A stretch of DNA of 64,000 nucleotides from Pseudorasbora parva. Taxonomy: Eukaryota > Chordata > Actinopteri > Cypriniformes > Gobionidae. Below the pieces are notes generated by a model. The model saw nothing but the letters and a program-made list of their open reading frames with translations, was not told where the DNA came from and did no database searches. The DNA is taken from positions 15,268,713-15,332,712 of the forward strand of contig NC_090178.1 in NCBI RefSeq assembly GCF_024679245.1. The letters are read 5' to 3'. Position numbers and translations under genes: made by a program. Below are positions 33,622-45,801 of the stretch, piece by piece; within the stretch, counting starts at the first letter, position 1, and every line of letters begins with the position of its first letter.

Positions 33622-34351
33622 ATGGCTATTGCGTTTAACAAAGCAGAAATAGAAGATCCTCCAATAACCAACAGGTCTGGTGTTTGGGTGAACTTTGGAT
33701 TCTTTGTAAGCTATGATGGTGTTGGCAAGAGTGATGGATAAAAAACAACGGTATGTTGCATTTGCTACATGAAGGTACAGCAGCGGGAATAATTAATGTC
33801 ATGTCAATCAACTCATTTATGCCGACAACAAGACGATAAAAAGGAGAAACAGCCACAAACTATCCCCGCAGCATTTAGACAGACATTTCCAACTTATTCA
33901 AATGGCAAAAGACATCACCGCGGCGAGTGGTCTATTTATAGCCGCGGATATGAGACCTTACATGTAAGCACATGCAACAGGGTGTGCGGCTCCTGCACCG
34001 CATACGCAGCGCAAAACGCACCGCAGACGGAGTTTTAAGAACATGCTTAAAGTAATGTAATTGAGCCTCGTTACAATGTTCCTTCACGAGCCCATTTCAG
34101 CCAGTAATTCCTGCTTTGTCCCAAAAAACAAAAGCACAAACAGAGAACCAATTGGCCAAAGCAACAGCGGTTGCTCTGACAACAGACGGCTGGATGTCAA
34201 CGCTACCTGACTGTAACGGCACATTACATTATGAATGGGAGCTGAACAGCCACGTTCTTCAGACACCCCCCCTTGAGATTCAAACAAGTGAGGATTTGGC
34301 CATAGGGATGACAGAAGCAGAAGTGTGTGAAAAAAAGTGTGCAGAAAGCTA
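33622..34351 (+). pseudogene. ZBED1-like hAT transposase, N-terminal half
   Basis: From ATG 33622 the frame reads MAIAFNKAEIEDPP, then NRSGVWVNFGFF (the aromatic part of a BED finger) and stops after 39 residues. Beyond the stop come CCICYMKV (the Cys pair) and, in another frame, DDKKEKQPQTIPAAFRQTFP. A further frame holds TKAQTENQLAKATAVALTTD, then GW. ALTTDGW is where hAT enzymes carry the first catalytic Asp. EWELNSHVLQTPPLEIQ follows. Several shifts and a stop make it inactive. The rest of the RNase-H-like domain and the dimerisation domain are missing. Confidence 0.85.
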
Positions 34352-34413
34352 ATGTAAAGAGCTAATGTCTTATTCCTGTAACTACATAGAAGATGGGTAA
34401 AGTATAGCTCCAT

Positions 34414-35382
34414 CAGGGGCGTTTCTATGATTTTCATTTTAGGGGGGCTCAGCCCCCAGTGAGGTAGGCCTGTAGAAAAAATGGTTACACTATTTAGTTT
34501 AGGGTCCAAATTGCGCTATTAATTAATAGCTTACAAACATGCATACCCCTAAGATATTGGCTGTTTATCATACCTTATAAAGCAAATATTAACACCTTAC
34601 TGCATGGCCATACTGTACATGCATATTAATCATACCCAATAATGTAGGCAGGTTTATAATCACCAAGATCCCAAATGTTAGGGAGTTCTAACATGGTCCC
34701 CCGAGAAAATTTTGATTTCTATGATCTACATATGAGCATTTCAAGATGCTCTGAAGGCCAAAAAAATTGATAACAATAGCTTGAAAACCATGTCACTGGG
34801 CAGTAGATTATTTGTCTTTCTTATCTCAAATAATCTATTTACTTAATTTACTATTTATCAAAGTTTTAAGTTTATTAAAATCACAATATGAACACATTCA
34901 TTATCATTACTAATCTTATGCCCAATACAGGCTGAAAAAGCTGAGTTTTTTATTTTTTATTATTTACTGAATGTTACAAATAGAATTATATTAATTTACA
35001 ATATATACACATTCATTATTAATCTTATGCCTAATCTGATGAAAATGGCTTTGTTCATATTTCTTGTTCGTTAATTAGGCCTACATTATGAATCACATTG
35101 GCATATTTCCAGTTAAAAATGTCAAAAAATTAGACACAACAAGTTTATTCATTTGCCTAAATATTTTTTTCTTTTGATTAACATTTCTGACTTAAAGCAG
35201 TAGCTGTCAAACATGAATGTTTAGTTTAGCAGCATATAATTATCTTAGTAGCCTACTTGACGTCGAGTTGCGCGCTCAGCCTCAGCAGTTTCTGTGTGAC
35301 CATAAAGCCCGCCTTCTCTGATTTGATTGGTTTTATCAAATATTTTGACATCGACGAGCGGTGACAGACCAATGACGCTCAG

Positions 35383-35418
<36 letters not shown>

Positions 35419-35604
35419 CTGCTTCTGACGTGCGCTGCGCTCTGCTTAGAGCCGCTGCGGATTGGAGAGACAGACTAAAAAACGGGGCGAAGCCTGCCGC
35501 CAGTTTCATATGTTTTAAAGGTTAATCACATATTTTTTAGGGGGGCTGAGGCATAAGTTTAGGGGGGCTGAAGCCCCCCTAAAAAGGGCCTAGCGACGCC
35601 CATG
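34414..35604. mobile_element. Non-autonomous hAT element nested in the ZBED hAT
   Basis: The ends are CAGGGGCGTTTCTATGATTT and TAGCGACGCCCATG (inverted CATGGGCGTCGCTA), each next to a TTTTAGGGGGGCT stretch. The 8-bp flanks are identical: AGCTCCAT at 34406-34413 and 35605-35612. It has no transposase frame. It includes a (CA)n run at 35388-35417. Confidence 0.9.
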
Positions 35605-35612
35605 AGCTCCAT

Positions 35613-35625
35613 CATTGTTCAGTGT

Positions 35626-35656
<31 letters not shown>

Positions 35657-35820
35657 TTGTTAGTTTTATTTAAAAAAAAATTAAAAAAAGTTTTTTTTCT
35701 TTTTGCTGTATCTAAAACATACCGAACCGTACCGAACCGAACCGTGACACCAGTGTATCGTATCGAACCGAACCGTGAATTTTGTGAACCGTTACACCCC
35801 TAATATATATATATATATAT
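35613..35820. repeat. poly(A) run, hAT right end and short TA run
   Basis: A run of 25 A lies at 35625-35649, just after the nested hAT. The outer hAT's right end lies at 35720-35802, and a short (TA)n closes the stretch. Confidence 0.85.
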
Positions 35821-37053
35821 GGGATGCAACAATACAGTTAGTCCAAAACAATGTACAAAAACAGATTTTAAATTAAATGTATACCACTCGTGTTATAATT
35901 GCATGACGTTAATTGATAATTGTTTGCAAAAGGATGAATGATAATGACTTCACAGCATAGTTCAATCATGAAACTACTATGCCATTTCACACTATGAACT
36001 CTTGCTTAAACTGGATCGAGGGCAATTAGTGAAAAAATTGGTTTTTGCAATGAAATACCACATGGAAAACTCCATTTAGTCTTTTTCTTACACACTGTAA
36101 CAAACCAGGAACTTTAGTTCAACACAAAGACAAATACACACTCAAACATTTATAAATATGCACATGCCTCTTGACTCTCAGTTCTCCCAAAGGAATTCCT
36201 CCCTGGCATCTGATCTGTCAGTAGGTCCACACTGTAATGTGCCTGTGGGATCTGGAAGCACTCAGCCAAATCCCACAGGTGTCTAAAGTCTGTCTTCAAA
36301 TATAATGGGCATGTGCAAGTCTGCCAGGAGCATATCTGAGGTAAAGGTAAACGTAAAGGTAAACTGGAGTTGCGACTAATTGCTTCCACTTTTACTGAAC
36401 TCAGTGAGAAAATCATCCAGACTGCAAATAATACAAAACATTCAAGTGTTACAGTATATAAATAGTTGTAATTAATCTAATTATTATGCTATTCAATGAC
36501 ATAAACAGTATGATAATTCTAAAAATCAACCTTGTAAATTATGGGATCTACCTAATTAGCTGGTGTGCTACATTAGTTAGATTAGCGTTTAATGATTTGT
36601 GGTGAGCTATATTTCCCTTGCCCTCCAAACACATTACAGCACTGCATTATTTTCTTTCCCTAATCGTTTAGGATTCAGTGTTGGAACTTTAATTGAGAAT
36701 CTGGCAATATGAAAACCAAGACTCCCTGAGATTGCTACACGCCCATCTCAAATGTTCAATAGCGCAGTATTTTTGTGTTATTTAAAGGGCACGTTTATGC
36801 ACCTAAAGGCAGGTGCACAAGGCATGTACACTTTGCTTATTACACACAGGGCAGCAGCAGACAAACATTTTTAAATATTAACAATAAAAGGATTACAGTT
36901 TAAAGATGTTATTATTTATTATTGTGTACATGAAGATAAAAATGCTTACGTCATAATGGATAGTCATCGCATGTATCAGAATTACCTATTTGCAGCAATG
37001 ACGAATGAAATGTGGCTACTTATTTAACCAATCATGGCAATACACACATGTAT
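35821..37053. other. Mostly unique DNA
   Basis: No element ends or convincing exon were seen in 1.2 kb. A short GGTAAAGGTAAACGTAAAGG repeat lies near 36340. Confidence 0.45.
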
Positions 37054-37057
37054 TTAA

Positions 37058-37620
37058 AAGGTAAGTTCACCCAAAAATGAAAATTCTGTCATTAATTACT
37101 TACCCTCATGTTCAACACCCGTAAGACCTTGGAAACATAAATGAATATATTTTCCTTGAAATCCGATGGCTCAGACAGGCCTTCATTGACACAATGTCAT
37201 TTCCTCTTTCAAAACCCATAAAAGGCACTAAAGACGTCATTACAAAGTCCATCTCACTACAGTGGTTCTACAAATAACTAGTTATAGAATAGTTTTTGTG
37301 TGCCAAAAAAATGAAATAACTTATAGTGATGGGCTGATTTCAAAACAAAGCTTCAAATGGTTATGAATTAGCGTATCGATTCATGATTCATATCGCGTGT
37401 CAAACCGCCAAACTGCTGACATCACGTGACTTTGGCAATCCAAATCATGAATCGATACACTGATTCATAATGGTTCAAATCTTTGTTTTGAAATTGGCCC
37501 ATCACTATATAAGTCTTTATTTAGCTTTTGTGCGCACAAAAACTATTCTCGTCGCATAAAAATTCTCGAAACATAAGTTGGATTTTTTACAGTGTACTGT
37601 ACAATATGGCTGATAAACGA
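37058..37620. mobile_element. Left half of a TTAA-type element (AGGGTAAGTTCACCC family)
   Basis: After TTAA at 37054-37057 the sequence AAGGTAAGTTCACCCAAAAA, then CTGTCATTAATTACTTACCC, is the left end of the family seen complete at 49799-51740. The characteristic inner part TTTTGTGCGCACAAAAACTA follows at 37527. The right half is absent. A matching right tip (43520-43580) is about 6 kb away and may or may not be the partner. Confidence 0.65.
37324..37507. mobile_element. Small palindromic MITE (TAGTGATGGGC ends)
   Basis: The 184-bp insert begins TAGTGATGGGCTGATTTCAA and ends TTGGCCCATCACTA, the inverted partner. Inner words such as AATCGATACACTGATTCAT mirror ATTAGCGTATCGATTCATG. No unambiguous duplication is visible, because the flanks are TA-rich. 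Confidence 0.7.
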
Positions 37621-37630
37621 GCATTATTGG

Positions 37631-39184
<1,554 letters not shown>

Positions 39185-39191
39185 GAATGAA

Positions 39192-40461
39192 CAACCCATT
39201 CTCACTCCCATGGGCGTCAAAATCTCAAACATGGTCAAGTGCTTTTATGTCACAATGAGTACTGAAAGGCATCACTATATTGACTTGCAGGGTACTCCAT
39301 TGATTTCAGTGAGAAACCTTTGTTGTCATACACGCTTCAGATCTCATGCGTTACCGCGCTATATCGGTAAAATCCCCCAGATCACACTCAACTTCGTGGA
39401 CTTTACGCATTGGGCATGAATATGTTATCGTCATGGTGAAATTATATATTGGGTTATAAATTTCCCCATTATGATATGTTGTGATTCTTAATTTAATCAG
39501 CCAGCATAATTTAATTTACATTCATTTTATTTACGCTATTTAGACATTTTAAAATGTAACCCAGCCCCATTCCATCCCTAAACCTACCCATTTGTGTATT
39601 ATTTTATATAAAATACAGGATATAACAGGCAGATGCGACTGTATGCACAATTTATTTAAAAAGGACAAATATCCAAAGTGTTCCGAGGCCAAACGATTGA
39701 TTTGTATGACGTAAATCCCTAAAAGCGACACGCATCTTCAACCGCCGAAAATCATGCACACATCAAATTTCATAAATTGCCGCCCCAAGAAACGTTAAGT
39801 ATGATTTCATAGTGAAATTGCATTGGCTCTCGTATGTCTCATGACCAATTGCACCATTACGTGAGCTTTGAATGCAAAATGCCATTGGCTCTTGTGTGTC
39901 TTGTGAACGATTGTGTCATGCTCAAGAGTCATATGTGTCATTTAAATGAGCAACACACTCACATGGTAATGCGTATCAATAGTCTGAGTGTGCAATTTTG
40001 TGGAATATATACGCCAAAATGAGTTGTCGTACATGTGCTACGAAGATCAACTCTGTTTTTTACATGAAGATATCGTTTGACTTCAGAAGACTTGGAATGC
40101 AACATTAGTCAATACTTTTATACTGTAATTTTAGTCATTTTTTGCAAGAAATACCTGTGACTGTACTTTATGCATGTTACGTGTTTTATATTGTTTAGAA
40201 GTGGGTAGGTTTAGGGCAGAAGTTGGGTTAGTTGCTCCAAAATATAAAAGTAGCCTATAAATATTCATAAAATCATGTCTACTTTCACAAATGCAAAGAA
40301 TTAAATGCATCTGAAATGATCTGACGCATTAGGCAAACAACTGAAATCAATGTAGTACCCTGTGTGCCGATAAAGTGACGGCTAGGGGGTACCTTTAGCC
40401 TCTTCATTGTGACACGGAAGGAACTTGACCATGCTTCGGATTTGGGAGTGAGAATGGGTGG
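39192..40461. mobile_element. Non-autonomous element with 7-bp duplication, copy 2
   Basis: The ends are CAACCCATTCTCACTCCC and GGGAGTGAGAATGGGTGG. The flanks are GAATGAA (39185-39191) and GAATAAA (40462-40468), 7 bp with one mismatch. The interior is homologous, inverted, to the copy at 6215-7396. Shared words include GGTAGGTTTAGGG, ACTTGGAATGCAACA and GTCTTGTGAC-like stretches. Confidence 0.85.
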
Positions 40462-40729
40462 GAATAAACCAGCTTTGTGAATCAGACACAATGAGTGAGA
40501 TCTGATTCAATTACAAATCCAATTCCAAAAAAGTCGGGACACTGTACAAATTGTGAATAAAAAGGAATGTAAAATTTTACAAATCTCATAAACTTACTTT
40601 TTATTCACAATAGAATATAGATAGCAAAACAAATGTTGAAAGTGAGACATTTTAAAATGTCATGCAAAATATTGGCTCATTTCGGATTTTATGAGAGCTA
40701 CACATTCCAAAAAAGTTAGAACAGGTAGC

Positions 40730-41256
40730 TAGCCGGACAAGCCAGACCCACATCAAGATGTTTGGTCTGGAAACTCACCATAGACAGGGCTCAATCCGAG
40801 GGGCGGGATAAACGGTTGTCTTTCAAACTCCCTCTGCACGTGATAGGATAGCGCTACACCAACCAGAGCAACGAAGGTGAAACAGAGCTCGTTGATAGAT
40901 TAAACATTTGCCGTATCCGGTCAGCAAAACTCCGAACACATCTTCCCTTTTTAAGAATGACTTCAGTGCCGTTCTTTGTCCTTTTCTAAGAGAAAAGCTT
41001 AACTCCAAGTTTTCCAGAGTCGCGGAGTCAAAGCTGATTCGAATGACCGCCGTTCGGCAGCTTCTGTGTTGACTAGAAGCACGCAAGCGCAACTGGTATC
41101 ATTATGTTAAGCCCAGCCCACCGACTCTATACACGATGTGATTGGCCTGTCAAGAGCTTGGCGTTTACAGCTCAGATGGGTATTGAGAGTTGCTAGACAA
41201 CACTCGCGGGCAGATTAGATTTGCTGCCGCTAGGGTGTGTCTAGATTTCTAGGCTA
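40730..41256 (-). mobile_element. TAGCC...GGCTA element carrying a RecQ-like fragment (copy B)
   Basis: It begins TAGCCGGACAAGCCAGACCC and ends GTCTAGATTTCTAGGCTA. Identical 9-bp flanks ACAGGTAGC lie at 40721-40729 and 41257-41265. It is the reverse complement of copy A (2314-2847). The perfect duplication inside a recognisable Tc1 element proves transposition. The strand is that of the carried fragment. Confidence 0.9.
40823..41092 (-). pseudogene. Captured RecQ-helicase walker-A fragment
   Basis: The frame of 89 codons reads from a chance ATG. It contains SATLENLELSFSLRKGQRTA, a RecQ motif-0-like region with the Gln that contacts adenine. FLKREDVFGVLLTGYGKCLI then YQ follows, corresponding to walker A (PTGxGKS..YQ). 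Two substitutions (P to L and S to C) would impair nucleotide binding. The stretch ends with no further helicase motif. Because copy A keeps LPTGYGKTLIYQ, this copy's changes are post-insertion decay. It is non-functional as an enzyme. Confidence 0.75.
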
Positions 41257-41372
41257 ACAGGTAGCAATCGAGACTGGAAAAGTTAAATGTACATATTAGG
41301 AACGGCTGGTGGACCAATTTGCAACTTATTAGGTCACTTAGCAACATGATTTGGTATAAAAAGAGCCTCTTA

Positions 41373-42120
41373 AGCCCTATTCGGACTGGATTAGATTAAC
41401 ATGGGGACGTGGGGGTAAAGTAATTATTACCAGAGGTTCTCAGTGATTTTAGTCCCGTCCGAATGTGCCATCTCTGTAATCTTCACGGACATTGTCTGTA
41501 ATGATTACCGAGACTTTTACCTTCTGTAAAAAGGTACGGAAAAATGACCTGGGGTAATACTAATCCCGTTCGAATAGACCCGCTGTAAAAATGTGAGGCA
41601 AAATTCCGTCATTTCCTGTTTAAAAGTAAAAAAAAAAGCGCATTTTGCGAACTTGGAGGCGCTTGAAGCATTCGGTTGTGTTGTGGGTGGTGGGACAAAT
41701 CTGTGGCAAATGTCCAGTATTTTCCGCATATCATTTAAAGCAAAAAGCTCCAAAAGATCAAAAAGATCAAAAGCACTTATTAGAGGCACAACACATTTTA
41801 GCTCTAGGAAAGTGTCTATTATCAACACAATCCAATGAGAATCATTAGACTGGACCTAACTGTTTATTAAAACACACATATATATTGGAGACGGAGTTCA
41901 GACTGGCGCTCAGGTTGTGTGTTTGCTCACGTGATAACGGTAACGTCATACGCACATGACGTCAAGGAGGTGCGTAAAGCGAGTTGCTCCTCCCACTTCT
42001 GCTAGTTTTACTGAGATGTCTTATCCCGTGCGAATTGGCCATTAATATTACAGACGTCCTGAGGTAAAATGACTTTACCCCCACGTCCCCATGTTAATCT
42101 AATCCCGTCCGAATAGGGCT
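41373..42120. mobile_element. Harbinger-like MITE with TTA duplication
   Basis: The ends AGCCCTATTCGGACTGGATT and the inverted GTCCGAATAGGGCT match over about 47 bp (inner GATTAACATGGGGACGTGGG). TTA flanks both sides (41370-41372 and 42121-42123), so it interrupts the Tc1 element exactly. An 81-codon open frame with a basic KAKSSKRSKRSK stretch lies at 41593-41838 but resembles no transposase. Confidence 0.88.
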
Positions 42121-42141
42121 TTAGAGTGGCAGTGTCTATCA

Positions 42142-43123
42142 GAAGTCAAGATGGGCAGAAAATCACCAAAACAGTGGAGCAATATCAGAAAGGAGTTTCT
42201 CAGAGAAAACTGCAAAGAGTTTGAAGTTATCATCATCTGCAGTGCATAATATCATTATATAGATTCAGAGAATCTGGAACAATCTCTGTGTGTAAGAGTC
42301 AAGCCTGGAAAACCATACTGGATGCCCATGATCTTCGGGCCCTTAGACAGCACTGCATCACATACAGGAATGCTACTGTAATGGAAATCACAAAATGGGC
42401 TCAGGAATACTTCCAGAAAACATTGTCGGTGAACACAATCCACCGTGCCATTTGCCATTGCTAAAACTCTACAGGTCCAAAAAGACGCCATATTTAAACA
42501 TGATCCAGAAGCGCAGACATTTCTCTGGGCCAAGGCTCATTTAAAATGGACTGTGGTAAAGTGGAAAACTGTTCTGTGGTCAGTCGAATCAAAATGTAAA
42601 GTTCTATTTGGAAAACTGGGACGCCATGTCATCTGGACTAAAGAGGACAAGGACAACCCAAGTTGTTATCAGCGCTCAGTTCAGAAGCCTGCATCTCTGA
42701 TGGTATGGGGTTGCATGAGTGCGTGTGGCATAGGCAACTTACACATCTGGAAAGGCACCATAAATACTGAAAGGTATATCCAAGTTCTAGAACAACATTT
42801 GCTCCCATCCAGATGTCATCTCTTTCAGGGAAGACCTTGCATTTTCCGACATGACAATGCCAGACCACATACTGCATCAATTACAACATCATGACTGCGT
42901 AGAAGAAGGATGGCCAGCCTGCAGTCCAGATCTTTCACCCATAGAAAACATATGGTGCATCATAAAGAGGAAGATGTGACAAAGAAGACCTAAGACAGTT
43001 GAGCAACTTGAAGCCCAAGAATGGGGCAACATTCCTACTCCTAAACTTGAGCAACTTGTCACCTCAGTCCCCAGTCGTTTGCAGACTGGTATAAAAAGAA
43101 GAGAGGATGCCACACAGTGGTAA
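42142..43123 (+). pseudogene. Tc1-type transposase, catalytic Asp replaced
   Basis: Starting at the ATG for MGRKSPKQ, the frame shifts several times. The longest open part (42445-42894) reads LWAKAHLKWTVVKWKTVLWS then VESK, followed by KPASLMVWGCMSACGIGNLH and IFRHDNARPHTASI. The first catalytic Asp (WSDES in relatives) is Val here. The second Asp (HDN) is kept. After another shift come SPDLSPIENIWCII with the Glu, and QLVTSVPSRLQT near the end. Length and order match a ~340-residue DD34E enzyme. Inactive through the Asp change and the shifts. Confidence 0.88.
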
Positions 43124-43267
43124 ACATGGTCTTGTCCCAACTTTTTTTTGACATGTCATCTATGTTGTATTCTGAATAAAATATTGAAATTTGAAACTTC
43201 CACATCATCATTCTGTTTTTATTCACAATTTGTACAGTCTCACAACTTTTTTGGAATCAGGTTTGTA

Positions 43268-44645
43268 TATAAAAAAATATGATTCTCAAAACAAGGAGAG
43301 CCTATAACACACTTTATTTTACTGACTTTTGACATTGTCAGTCTTTTCCTCACCAAGTTACCGTGCGGCATCAGATATGGTCTTTTAATATAGTACAAGG
43401 GTCATACTGACCATTTTTATGATCCCTTTGAGCTGCAAGTACTGATTCACTGTACCCAAGTACATATTCAGACCATGACATTCCTTAAAAAATCCACCTT
43501 TTGGGAAAACAAAAGAAAGAAAGAATGACATGAGGGTGAGTAAATGACAGAATTGTAATTTTTCAGTGAACTATTCCTTTGAAACATTTTAAGTAATTAA
43601 AAAATACAGACTTCAGTAAGTATTTCTGGGGACAGAGGTTTAAAAACACCACAGTGCTCGCTGTAGGAAGGCTGACTCACAAAAGAGCTTTGCCGGGTTT
43701 TCTTTCTAGCACGCACCCCCACTCTGAACAGAACCGTATTTCGACCTCCCCTAAAAACACAGAAAAGAGCTAGCACAATGCCAAATCAATCTCTAAAGCC
43801 TTCTGCCACAGTGCTGGATAAAATGTCAGGCCTATGTGAATCAATGTTAGCTAGCTGTGTGCCACTACCATCACCCCAGAAATCAGCTGAGCAGAGCCTA
43901 CCCATCGCCATCATAATAACCACAGCAATTGAAACGACTGATTCTGACCTCAAGGAACTAATGAAAGAAGTTAAAGAAAGCAGGGAAAAGAAAAGAAAAG
44001 AAAAGAAAAGCATATAATATGATGAACATTGCCGTGGGTCCGGCACTGTAATTATCTAATCATATTTTATATGATATATAAAAAGTGCCATATTGTGTGT
44101 TACTTGGACGGTTGCATGAACTCATTAAACTTAATCCATTTTAATTCCACCCCCCAACCTATTTTCCCTCTCCATCTCTTAGTGCATTCATACGATCAAA
44201 TAAAAGAGTATCAGTAAGTATGGTGGGTGAGTGGCCTTCATCAACTCTGTGTGGGGGAGATGTGCTTATCAGAGGACGGGAATGACAGCATTAAATGTTA
44301 ATGGAATGGAAAAGGAGCAGAGGTGGACTGCTGATCAGCCTCTCTGTGAAGTGCATGCATCAGGACACAGCTGCAAGAGACGACAGTGCTGGTCCAGCAG
44401 GACTGCTCTTACATTGCCACTCAACTCAGCATTAAACGCATTTACAAGTGGCCGTGAAATCACAATCTTTTTTTTTTATCAAGTGTGTAGCTGAGAGAGC
44501 AGATGAACGGTTGCTGCTCAATTAATTAATTAAAGAAATATTTATCAAGGCGAACTAAATAATAAAAAATGGAACAGGTGCACATTTACCTAAGCCTAAT
44601 ATGCACTAAACAAAAATTCTGACTTTGAATTCTGTCCAAAAAACA
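43268..44645. other. Unassigned DNA with a TTAA-type right tip and short repeats
   Basis: At about 43520-43582 GAATGACATGAGGGTGAGTA and AGTGAACTATTCCTTT form the right tip of the AGGGTAAGTTCACCC family. An AAAAG repeat lies at 43985-44010. The rest is unique in appearance. A 19-bp G run sits at 44646-44664. Confidence 0.5.
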
Positions 44646-44850
44646 GGGGGGGGGGGGGGGGGGGAGAGATAAGTGTGTTTTTCTTAATTTTAGATAGTTT
44701 AAATTGTTTACAATAATTCAGTTAAATTATACAAATGGAACAAATGATCCTTATATGGGTAAAAAAACGAAAACAAAAAAACACTCCACTAGTACTATAA
44801 AATTGATTAATCATGATTAATCACATCTAACAAGTTTGTCTTTACATATA

Positions 44851-45697
44851 TACACTATATTCAGGTGTTCCAATCACTTTCATAGCCAATATAGCCCCTA
44901 GGCGTGCAGACTTTTTCTACAAACATTTGTGAAAGAATGGGTCACTCTTAGGAGCTCAGTGAATTTAGGCGGGGTACTGTGACAGGTTGCACAAGTCCAT
45001 TCGTGAAATTTCCTCACAACTATTCCATGGTCAACTGTTAGTGGTATTATAACAAAGTGGAAGCAATTGGCAACAACAGCAACATGTCAAATCACAGAAC
45101 GGGGTCAGTGCATGCTGAGGCGCACAGCGCATAGAAGTCGCCAAGTCAATAGCTAAAGACCTCCAAGCTATGTGTGGTCTTTAGATAAGCTCAAGAACAG
45201 TGTGTAGAAAACTTCATAGAATGGGTTTCCATGGCTGAGCTGCTTCATCCAAGCTTTACATCACCAAGTGCCATGCAAAGCATCAGATGCAGCAGTGTAA
45301 AGCATGCTGCCACTGGACCCTAGAGCAGTGGAGACATGTTCTCTGGAGTGATGAATCACGCTTCTCCGTCTAGCAATCCCGAGAAAGACGAGTCTTTCAT
45401 GATTGAAAGTCAGGGAGAATGGTACTTACCTGACTTCATTGAGCCAAGTGTAAAGTTTGATGGAGGGGGATTATGGTGTGGAGGTCTTCTGGGGATAGGC
45501 TTGGCTCCTTAGTTCCAGTGAAATTAACTCTTAATGCTTCAGCATAACAAGAAATTTTGGACAGTTTGGGGATGGCCCCTTCCTGTTCCAACATACAAGG
45601 TCCATAAAGACATGGATGAGTGAATTTGGTGAGGAGGAACTTGACTGGCCTGCACATACCTCAACCCGATAAAGCAATTGGGATGAATTAAAGTCGA
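44851..45697 (+). mobile_element. Tc1-like transposon, 3'-truncated by a LINE
   Basis: The start TATACACTATATTCAGGTG and TTCCAATCACTTTCATAGCC resemble a Tc1 terminal repeat. The coding part includes MSNHRTGSVHAEAHSA near 45083, SGVMNHA/WSDESR-type sequence at 45337-45360 (first Asp), and LDWPAH-like sequence at 45640. The copy stops at GATGAATTAAAGTCGAGAC, where the (CA)n tail of the LINE begins. The C-terminal sixth and the right terminal repeat are gone. Multiple stops are present. Confidence 0.75.

Positions 45698-45698
<1 letters not shown>

Positions 45699-45759
<61 letters not shown>
45699..45759. repeat. (CA)n microsatellite at the LINE 3' end
   Basis: The ~60-bp CA/TG array lies immediately downstream of the LINE's coding end when read on the reverse strand. 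LINEs of this type often end in simple repeats instead of poly(A). It could equally be the target. Confidence 0.9.
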
Positions 45760-45762
<3 letters not shown>

Positions 45763-45801
45763 TCTCTCTGGTAGTCCATCGATGTCCGATGATGACTTCT
45801 T

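Larger units (their letters stand above)
40514..43265 (+). mobile_element. Tc1-like transposon split by two insertions
   Basis: The terminal repeats are CAAATCCAATTCCAAAAAAG on the left and the inverted CAAACCTGATTCCAAAAAAG on the right, flanked by TA (40512-40513 and 43266-43267). The inner match extends through ACTGTACAAATTGTGAATAA. A RecQ-fragment element (40730-41256) and a Harbinger-like element (41373-42120) lie between the left repeat and the coding region. Without them the copy is about 1.5 kb, the usual Tc1 size. Confidence 0.92.
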
